From assembly GCF_947490095.1 (NCBI RefSeq), contig NZ_CANLFS010000014.1, forward strand, positions 1 to 64,000: a DNA stretch of 64,000 nucleotides, written 5' to 3'. Positions 58,097-64,000 of this stretch are shown here, one piece after another (the first letter of the stretch is position 1; the number at the start of each line of letters is the position of its first letter). The translations under genes and the position numbers were made by a program. Below the pieces are notes generated by a model that was not told the origin of the DNA, ran no database searches, and worked only from the letters and a program-made list of their open reading frames with translations. This DNA comes from an uncultured Halomonas sp. (GTDB lineage: Bacteria; Pseudomonadota; Gammaproteobacteria; Pseudomonadales; Halomonadaceae).

Positions 58097-59353
58097 ATGA
58101 CCCAATCCCCGCGCACTACCAAGGAAAATCTGTGGCGGCGCATTCCGCTCTGGCAGAAGATCCTGACAGGCCTGGTACTCGGTGTGCTGGCCGGCGCCCT
58201 GATGGGGGAGAACGCCAGCGTCTTCAAACCCATCGGCGATATCTTCATCAGTGCCATCAAGATGCTAATCGTGCCGCTGGTATTCTCGACCCTGGTGGTC
58301 GGCATCACCGCCATGCGCGACCCACAGAAGATGGGCCGCATCGGGGCTCGCACCATCGGCCTTTACCTGATCACCACCGCCTTCGCCATCAGCATCGGCC
58401 TGCTGGCCTCCTGGATCTTCCAACCGGGGGTAGGCCTGGAGATGAGCTTCGAATCCGGGACCGAGGCCAAGGAGGCCCCCAGCCTGGTGGAGATCATCGT
58501 CGGCCTGGTGCCTCAGAACCCCGTCAGCGCCCTGGCCAGCGGTAACATCCTGCAGATCATCGTCTTTGCGATCGGTCTGGGTATCTCGCTGACCCTGATC
58601 GGTGAGAAGGGAGAGCCGGCGGTACGCGTCTTCGACAGCTTCGCCGAGGCGATGTACAAGCTCACCAGCATCGTCATGGCCTTCGCCCCGTTCGGGGTAT
58701 TCGGCCTGATCGCCCATGTCGCCGGCAGCTATGGCCTCGAGGTACTGCTACCGCTGGCCAAGGTGATTGGCGTGGCCTACCTGGCCAGCATTCTGCATGT
58801 GCTGGTGGTCTACTCCGGCCTGCTCGCGCTGCTCGGCAGACTCAACCCGCTGCGCTACCTGCAGGGCATCCTCGACGCCCTGGTGGTGGCCTATTCTTCC
58901 GCCTCCTCATCGGGCACCCTGCCGGTCTCCATTCGCTGTGCCCAGAAGAATCTCGGCGTCTCGGAGGGTGTCTCCGGCTTCGTGCTGCCGGTCGGTGCCA
59001 CCATCAACATGGACGGCACCGCCATCTACCAGGGTGTGGTTGCGGTGTTCATCGCTCAGCTGCTGGGTGTCGACCTCAGCCTGATGGACTACGGCATGAT
59101 CATCGTCACCGGCACTTTGGCCTCCATCGGCACCGCCGGCGTGCCCGGTGCCGGCCTGGTGATGCTCTCCATCGTCATGGCCCAGATCGGCCTGCCACTG
59201 GAGGCGATCGCCGTCATCGCCGGCATCGACCGCATCCTCGACATGGCACGCACTAGCGTGAACGTGGCCGGAGACCTGATGGTCACCACCCTGGTCGGCA
59301 AGAGCGAAGGCGAGCTCGACGAACGCATCTACAACGCCACGCGCAAGAGCTAA
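58097..59353 (+). CDS. Dicarboxylate/amino acid:cation symporter (SDF/DAACS family)
   Basis: A 418-residue symporter of the GltP/DctA group with eight helices and two re-entrant loops. Signatures: AYSSASSSGTLPVSI (hairpin 1), INMDGTAIYQGV (helix 7), GTAGVPGAGLVML (hairpin 2), and IDRILDMARTSVNVAGD (helix 8). The arginine in helix 8 of glutamate carriers is in the MARTSVNV context, which favours acidic amino acid or dicarboxylate substrates. GGAG-like AAGGAGA precedes the ATG. Confidence 0.92.
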   Translation: MTQSPRTTKENLWRRIPLWQKILTGLVLGVLAGALMGENASVFKPIGDIFISAIKMLIVPLVFSTLVVGITAMRDPQKMGRIGARTIGLYLITTAFAISIGLLASWIFQPGVGLEMSFESGTEAKEAPSLVEIIVGLVPQNPVSALASGNILQIIVFAIGLGISLTLIGEKGEPAVRVFDSFAEAMYKLTSIVMAFAPFGVFGLIAHVAGSYGLEVLLPLAKVIGVAYLASILHVLVVYSGLLALLGRLNPLRYLQGILDALVVAYSSASSSGTLPVSIRCAQKNLGVSEGVSGFVLPVGATINMDGTAIYQGVVAVFIAQLLGVDLSLMDYGMIIVTGTLASIGTAGVPGAGLVMLSIVMAQIGLPLEAIAVIAGIDRILDMARTSVNVAGDLMVTTLVGKSEGELDERIYNATRKS

Positions 59354-59359
59354 CCCACT

Positions 59360-59382
59360 GGGGCCGGCGCGCTGCCGGCCCC
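59360..59382 (+). terminator. GC-rich hairpin after the symporter gene
   Basis: GGGGCCGGC and GCCGGCCCC make a 9-bp perfect stem with a 5-base loop, 7 bases after the stop. No U run follows, so termination is unproven. Confidence 0.5.
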
Positions 59383-59433
59383 ATGCCGCACGCATGCTAG
59401 AGTGATCCAACACATCCGCGTGCGGAGATCACC

Positions 59434-60507
59434 ATGCAGCTCACCCATCTTCGCGGCAGTCGCCGCGATATCGGCCTGGCGCACGGCCGTGCCCATGCGC
59501 CGCTGATCCACGCCAGCATCGGCGTCTACGACCGCCTCTTCCAGGACTTCGTGGGACTCGACTGGGAACAAGCGCGCCGAGAGGCCGAACGCTTCGGCGC
59601 CATGATCGAAAAGCGCTTCCCCGCCATTCTCGAGGAGATGGCCGGCATCGCCGAGGGTGCCGGCCTGGCGTTCGCCGATATCCTGACCCTCAACTGTCGC
59701 AGCGAAATCTCGCTGACCCAGGCCAGCGGCGGCTGCTCGGCCTTCGCCCTCGAGCGCGGCGGCAATCAGTGGCTGGCCCAGAACTGGGACTGGCGCGCCG
59801 ACCAGCTCGACAACGTGGTGGCGCTGCATATCGAGGGCGACGATGCCGCCCCGCTGGTCAGCATCGGCGAGGCCGGCATGGTGGCCAAGATCGGCATGAA
59901 CGCCCACGGCATCGGCGTCTGCCTTAACGCCATTCGCTCTCGAACCTGTGGTGAGGGGCTGCCCATTCATGTGGCGCTGCGCAAGATTCTCGAGAGCCCC
60001 GACCCGGCCAGCGCCCGAGCCGTGGCCACCGACAGCCGGGTCTGCTCGCCGGCCCACTTCCTGGTGGCAAGCGCCGACGGCCAGGCGGCAGGCCTGGAGG
60101 TGCATCCCGGCGAACCCGGCATGCTTGGCCCGCGCGGCGGGGCCGTCACCCATACCAACCATCTCTACGACGCCGCCGTTACCTGCCAGATAGAAGACTT
60201 CCCGCGTCCCGACTCACGCCCGCGCCTGGCGCGCCTGGACGCGCTGCTGAGTGGCCTGGGGGAATCGGCCCCGGCGAGCGAGGCGGCCCTGTTCGAGATC
60301 CTCGCCGACCACGACAATCATCCCCAGTCGATCTGTCGGCACTTCAATCCCGACCAGCCCGCCGATGAACGCATGGAGACGCTGTTCGCCGTGGTCATGA
60401 ACCTCACCGAGCGGCGCCTGACGCTGCGCCACGGCAAGCCCTGCGAGGCCACGGAAGGCCTCACGCTGACGCTGCCTCTCGGGCAGGAGCGGCGGGCCAC
60501 GCAGTAA
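59434..60507 (+). CDS. C45-family acyltransferase/peptidase (isopenicillin-N acyltransferase-like)
   Basis: A 357-residue Ntn-hydrolase. GGC|SAF at residues 99-104 offers the autocatalytic cleavage before C101, and NWDWR near 117-121 is the conserved motif of the C45 family (acyl-CoA:6-aminopenicillanate acyltransferase and relatives). The first 100 residues would form the released or retained alpha chain. No signal peptide is evident. Bacterial members mostly have unknown substrates, possibly amide bonds or beta-lactam-like compounds. No antibiotic genes are nearby. Confidence 0.85.
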   Translation: MQLTHLRGSRRDIGLAHGRAHAPLIHASIGVYDRLFQDFVGLDWEQARREAERFGAMIEKRFPAILEEMAGIAEGAGLAFADILTLNCRSEISLTQASGGCSAFALERGGNQWLAQNWDWRADQLDNVVALHIEGDDAAPLVSIGEAGMVAKIGMNAHGIGVCLNAIRSRTCGEGLPIHVALRKILESPDPASARAVATDSRVCSPAHFLVASADGQAAGLEVHPGEPGMLGPRGGAVTHTNHLYDAAVTCQIEDFPRPDSRPRLARLDALLSGLGESAPASEAALFEILADHDNHPQSICRHFNPDQPADERMETLFAVVMNLTERRLTLRHGKPCEATEGLTLTLPLGQERRATQ

Positions 60508-60638
60508 CAAGCGACTCTCAGCCACCCACACTAAGCCTGTCGAGACGACACTGATCGCCGGCCATTCGCGAACGTGCGTTTGCCAGCCGGCGAGTCGGGC
60601 GTTAGGTTGTTGCACGGACATTCAACAAAAGGACGCCC

Positions 60639-61562
60639 ATGAACACCGCCATTCGATGCTCACTTGCCACCCTGGCCCTGGGGCTCTCCGTCCCGCTCAC
60701 GGCCCAGGCCGACGCCCTCGAGCAGCAGCTCGACGATCTTCAGGACTTCCAGATCATCGCCCACCGCGGGGCCAGCGGCCACGCACCGGAGCACACCTGG
60801 CCAAGCTACGAGAAGGCCCGCGAGATGGGCGCCGACTATCTCGAGCTGGACCTGCACATGAGCGCCGACGGCGAACTGATGGCGATCCACGACGACACCC
60901 TGGATCGCACCACCGACGGCAGCGGCCCGGTGAAGGCCCACACCCTGGCCGAGCTCAAGGCCCTGGATGCCGGCAGCTGGTTCAATGCGGCGCATCCCGA
61001 GCAGGCCGACGATGCCTACGCCGGCGTCAACATCTTGACCCTCGATGAAGTGATCGACCGCTACGGCAACGACGTGCGCTACTACATCGAGACCAAGTCA
61101 CCGGAACGCTATCCGGAGCTACAGCGCGAACTGGTCGAAACCCTGGTGAACAAGGGGCTGGTCGAATCCGGCTCGGTGGCCATCCAGTCGTTCAGCCAGG
61201 ATAGCCTGCAGCAGATCCACGCCCTCAACGCCGACATCCCGCTGGTGCAGCTGGTGTGGTACTCCCCCGCCGAGGACGGCAGCGGCCTGACCGAATGGAC
61301 CGGCGTGACCCCGCCGCCCGACGAGATCACCGACGCCGACTTCCAGGCCATCGCCGACTACGCCGTGGGCATCGGCCCCAACGTCGTCTATGACGGCGAA
61401 GACGTGATTGATGCCGGCTTCGTGGAACAGGCCCACAACCACGGCCTGCTGGTACACGCCTACACCATCAACGACGTCGATCAGATGCAGCGCCTGCTCG
61501 ACTGGGGCGTGGACGGGATGTTCACCAACTTCCCGGATCGGCTGAAGACCCTCGTGGAGTAA
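60639..61562 (+). CDS. Secreted glycerophosphodiester phosphodiesterase
   Basis: A 307-residue GDPD-family enzyme. It has a signal peptide (SLATLALGLSVPLTAQA), then IIAHRGASGHAPEHTW with the catalytic histidine, YLELDLHMSADGELMAIHDDTLDRTTDG with the metal-binding acids and second histidine, and YIETKSPERYP. It should hydrolyse glycerophosphodiesters in the periplasm to glycerol-3-phosphate, like GlpQ. AAAAGGACG precedes the ATG. Single gene. Confidence 0.92.
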   Translation: MNTAIRCSLATLALGLSVPLTAQADALEQQLDDLQDFQIIAHRGASGHAPEHTWPSYEKAREMGADYLELDLHMSADGELMAIHDDTLDRTTDGSGPVKAHTLAELKALDAGSWFNAAHPEQADDAYAGVNILTLDEVIDRYGNDVRYYIETKSPERYPELQRELVETLVNKGLVESGSVAIQSFSQDSLQQIHALNADIPLVQLVWYSPAEDGSGLTEWTGVTPPPDEITDADFQAIADYAVGIGPNVVYDGEDVIDAGFVEQAHNHGLLVHAYTINDVDQMQRLLDWGVDGMFTNFPDRLKTLVE

Positions 61563-61577
61563 CATCGCCTCGAACGC

Positions 61578-61614
61578 ACGACGGCCGAGCCCCCTCACAG
61601 GGCTCGGCCGTCGT
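61578..61614. terminator. Hairpin between convergent GDPD and DUF4202 genes
   Basis: ACGACGGCCGAGCCC and GGGCTCGGCCGTCGT form a perfect 15-bp stem with a 7-base loop. It has no T tract, but its position between convergent genes suggests a bidirectional terminator. Confidence 0.6.
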
Positions 61615-61650
61615 CGTCATGCCAGGCCTTGCGGCAGGCCATGTATTGCC

Positions 61651-62244
61651 TTATCCCGCCAGCGCTTCTTCCACCAGCGACCGCGCCGCATCGGTCATCG
61701 GCAACGCCAGCGCCAGCTCATGGGCCCGCGGCGACATCTTCTTCCAGGTCATCTGCACGATGCGAATCAGATGGTCGTGGTCGATTTGCCGGGAGAAGTC
61801 GGCGAAGTAGCCCTCCAGAAACACCAGGCAGGCGCAGTCCTCCACCGCCTGGGAACCCGCCTCTCGTCCCAGCCCCTGCTTGCGGATCATGCGTGCCACC
61901 GCCTCGGCATCCGCCTCGTCATAGCCCGCCTCGCGCATCAGTGCCGCGGTGGTCGCACCGGCCCGCTGGCCCTGATCGCGCCGCCAGGTCAGGTAGCCCA
62001 CGCGGCCTTCGGGATATTCGCTGCGCGGCACCTCCCAGCGCTGCAGGTGCTGTCCGCGCACGGCCAGCCGCATCCGCTCATCGGGGTGCTCATGCAGCCG
62101 CTCCAGCCAGGCACTCATGCGCCCGGCATGCCAAAGCTCCTTGGGCACGCTCTCGCCCTCCACGCTGACATGGCGGGGGTCCCGGGCGTGCAGCGCATCC
62201 AGCGCGGCCAGGGTCTGATGAAACGGGCTCGAATCGGCAGACAT
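61651..62244 (-). CDS. DUF4202 domain-containing protein
   Basis: A 197-residue cytoplasmic protein of the DUF4202 family, of unknown function. The conserved pattern is clear: FHQTLAALDALHARDPR, then a histidine-rich core with ELWHAGRMSAWL, LAVRGQHLQRWEVPRSEYPEGRVGYLTWR, and DCACLVFLEGYFADFS. The ordered H/D residues resemble an HD-like metal site, which is an inference. No operon partner is obvious. Confidence 0.85.
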   Translation of the reverse strand: MSADSSPFHQTLAALDALHARDPRHVSVEGESVPKELWHAGRMSAWLERLHEHPDERMRLAVRGQHLQRWEVPRSEYPEGRVGYLTWRRDQGQRAGATTAALMREAGYDEADAEAVARMIRKQGLGREAGSQAVEDCACLVFLEGYFADFSRQIDHDHLIRIVQMTWKKMSPRAHELALALPMTDAARSLVEEALAG

Positions 62245-62297
62245 TCGTCAGGCTCCTTGCGCAATGAACATTCCAGAGAGGAATAGCATACCCACCT

Positions 62298-63359
62298 TCA
62301 GCCGCCGACGCCGCACAGCAGGCCGCTGGCGCGGATATCGCTCAGGCGTCCCTCGCCGATGCCGCTCACCCGCGTCAGCTCGCTCGGCGCCTGCCAGGGC
62401 CGCCCGGAGATGATCGCCTGGGCGCGGGCCGGCCCCACATGGGGCAGCTCGGCCAGGCGGTCGAGGCCGCTGGCGTTGAGGTCGATGCAGCTCGGCCCCT
62501 GCTGGCTGGCCAGCAGCTCACCCCCATCGGCGGCGCGGCGCTCCAGCGTCGCGCCGTTCAGCGCCACATACACCGGCACATGGTCGGACACGCGATCGCG
62601 GGCCTCCTGATGGGCCAGCGGCAGCAGTTCGGGGAAGCGCAGCACACCCTTGTCATCCGGCGCCAGGCGCCCGGCGTCGTACCACAGATTGTCGTAGAGG
62701 TTGGCGTACTGGCCCGCCGTGGTCGCCAGCGTCGAGGCGCCCTCGACCACCGCCGGCACCGCGCCCTGCTCACGCAGCGGCGCCCAGGCGTCATGCTCCG
62801 GCGAGAGGTTGAAGTCCCCCATCAGCAGCCGCGGCGTATCGGGATGCGCCTCGCCCAGCCACTGCCAGTAGTCGGCCAGCGCCTCGATCTCCGGCAGCCG
62901 GTCGCTGACGCTATCGCCATAGACCACATGCACGGTGGCGGCGGCAAAGCGTTCGTCGGTCTCCACATCGCGGAAGCGCGCCGAATAGGGCTCGCGGCTG
63001 AACACATCGCCATGGTCGATAAACACCACCGCGCCGTCCTCGTAGGCCACCTCGCTCTCGCGCCACAGGAAGCCATAGTGCTCTTCATAGCTGCTGCGAC
63101 CCAGGGCATGGCTCGCCATGGAGGACCAGGCCTCGCCGGACAGCGCCTCCAGTTCGTCTTCCAGCGCCGCAAGCGCCGCCGGGTCCATCAACTCCTGTAT
63201 CGCCAGCAGGTCGAAGTGGTTGGCCACATGCGCCACCTGCCCCACCGCCTTGTCGTTGTTCCAACCCAGATGCTTGATGTTCCAGCTGCCCACGACGACA
63301 TCTCCCTGGGCCGCCAGGGGAGCAAGGGCCAGTAGCCCGGCCAGCAAATAGCGGCGCAT
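62298..63359 (-). CDS. Exported endonuclease/exonuclease/phosphatase-family protein with HhH tail
   Basis: A 353-residue protein. The start at 63359 (GGAGG five bases upstream) gives a signal peptide ending in LAPLAAQG. The EEP fold shows VGSWNIKHLGWNN, AIQELMD, LLMGDFNLSPEHDAW and SDHVPVYVAL, the metal and catalytic motifs of DNase I-like enzymes. The last 60 residues are a ComEA-type helix-hairpin-helix pair (LNASGLDRLAELPHVGPARA and LTRVSGIGEGRLSDIR) that would bind DNA. It may be an extracellular nuclease; the specificity is unknown. Confidence 0.85.
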   Translation of the reverse strand: MRRYLLAGLLALAPLAAQGDVVVGSWNIKHLGWNNDKAVGQVAHVANHFDLLAIQELMDPAALAALEDELEALSGEAWSSMASHALGRSSYEEHYGFLWRESEVAYEDGAVVFIDHGDVFSREPYSARFRDVETDERFAAATVHVVYGDSVSDRLPEIEALADYWQWLGEAHPDTPRLLMGDFNLSPEHDAWAPLREQGAVPAVVEGASTLATTAGQYANLYDNLWYDAGRLAPDDKGVLRFPELLPLAHQEARDRVSDHVPVYVALNGATLERRAADGGELLASQQGPSCIDLNASGLDRLAELPHVGPARAQAIISGRPWQAPSELTRVSGIGEGRLSDIRASGLLCGVGG

Positions 63360-63449
63360 GAATCCTCCACGCAAAAGGCCGTTATGCTGCCGGCCCCGCG
63401 CAGAAACATCAATGTCTTAACAAGAGAAAGCCGTGTCAGCTCCTCAGGG

Positions 63450-63914
63450 TCAGCCCTTCAGGTAGATAAACAGCGCCATGCCAGCCATCGCCAGCAAAAA
63501 GAGCGCCAGGCCGATGCGTCGTGTCGGAATACGCGACGGGCCGAACTGGGCCAGGCGAGGATCCTGCGGGTCGTAGCGCACCTCCAGCGAGCCGCCGACG
63601 GGATAGTCTTCCAGCCAGGCCTCGGCGGCGTGTCGCTCGGGGAAGGAAGGCGCCGCATCGAAGCGACGGTTATCGGTGACAATCGCCCGCCCCGCCACCG
63701 CGAAGCGCACTTCCACCCTGGGCAGATAGCGCGCCTGCTGCTCGAGGTGCTCGCGCCGCCGGGAATGCTGGCGATGCTCGACGATATCCACCGCCACCAC
63801 CTCCGCCGTGGCCGTGGGCCAGCGGCTGGCTCCACGACGGCGCCATATGCCGCGGGCAGTGAGCGCCGCCCCGACCAGGGCGGCGAGAGCAATCAGCAGG
63901 GGCAACTCGGACAT
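63450..63914 (-). CDS. DUF3592 membrane protein
   Basis: A 154-residue protein with an N-terminal helix (LPLLIALAALVGAALTARGIW), a soluble beta-rich middle (VEVRFAVAGRAIVTDNRRF; EAWLEDYPVGGSLEVRYDPQDPRLAQFG), and a C-terminal helix. The motif YP.G..V.VRYDP is the DUF3592 signature; function unknown. The ATG at 63914 has AGGAAG upstream. Beyond it, to the right end, only non-coding sequence is visible. Confidence 0.8.
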   Translation of the reverse strand: MSELPLLIALAALVGAALTARGIWRRRGASRWPTATAEVVAVDIVEHRQHSRRREHLEQQARYLPRVEVRFAVAGRAIVTDNRRFDAAPSFPERHAAEAWLEDYPVGGSLEVRYDPQDPRLAQFGPSRIPTRRIGLALFLLAMAGMALFIYLKG

Positions 63915-64000
63915 CACAGGCTTCCTTTCCCGATACATGAACGCCGGCGCCGGTCGTCTCCGCCGGCCCTCTTGGCGTATTCTGAAGTGGCTCGATGTGC

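Overview
The window is a chromosomal segment of a high-G+C gammaproteobacterium, most likely a member of the Halomonadaceae (Halomonas type). This rests on gene content and order and on the style of the promoters: the lutABC/lldR block, TRAP and NSS sodium-coupled transporters, and the metF-ahcY-metK-tkt-epd-pgk-fba neighbourhood typical of the Pseudomonas/Halomonas group. No similarity search was possible. I see no IS element, integrase, phage gene, plasmid origin, complete tRNA or CRISPR array, so this reads as core chromosome.

Layout. 1-400: the leader and tandem promoters of an rRNA operon that runs leftward out of the window. 0.6-10 kb: a secreted repeat protein, the L-lactate oxidation operon lutABC facing the regulator lldR, and dctB-dctD translationally coupled to lldR; dctB carries a one-base frameshift. 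10-15.4 kb: an YdjM-like membrane protein, a gamma-carbonic anhydrase homologue, an NSS transporter, oligopeptidase A and a zinc-ribbon gene preceded by its own decayed partial copies. 15.5-19.1 kb: a TAXI-type TRAP transporter behind a sigma-54 promoter with two upstream palindromes, a likely DctD target. 19.2-32.7 kb: activated methyl cycle genes (metF, ahcY, metK) with ligB and an AEC exporter, then tkt, lrgAB, epd, pgk and fba. 32.8-42.4 kb: a 2-hydroxyacid dehydrogenase, small proteins, a HAD phosphatase, yciH, a sirtuin, a NERD protein, dgt, a POT peptide transporter and aminopeptidase P. 42.6-50.4 kb: the nitrogen control block ntrC-ntrB, a ZIP-like transporter and glnA, with visible NtrC sites and a sigma-54 promoter, then typA. 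50.5-57.7 kb: a second NSS transporter and a branched-chain amino acid ABC system, livGFHM with livK convergent to it. 58-64 kb: an SDF symporter, a C45 acyltransferase, a glycerophosphodiesterase, DUF4202, a secreted nuclease-like protein with a HhH tail, and DUF3592.

How the genes work together. Several control circuits can be read directly: LldR-type palindromes between lutABC and lldR; a sigma-54 regulator (DctD) with a matching sigma-54/UAS promoter about 5.5 kb downstream; and NtrBC acting on glnA and on its own gene. Functionally the window covers organic acid and amino acid import, lactate oxidation, ammonia assimilation, methyl-group recycling, lower glycolysis and peptide use.

No clearly new enzymatic system stood out. 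The most interesting items are the lldR-dctBD/TRAP regulatory coupling, the dctB frameshift, the triplicated 5' end of the zinc-ribbon gene, an 18-bp tandem repeat that embeds the ahcY stop codon, and a repeat-built secreted protein beside the rRNA operon.
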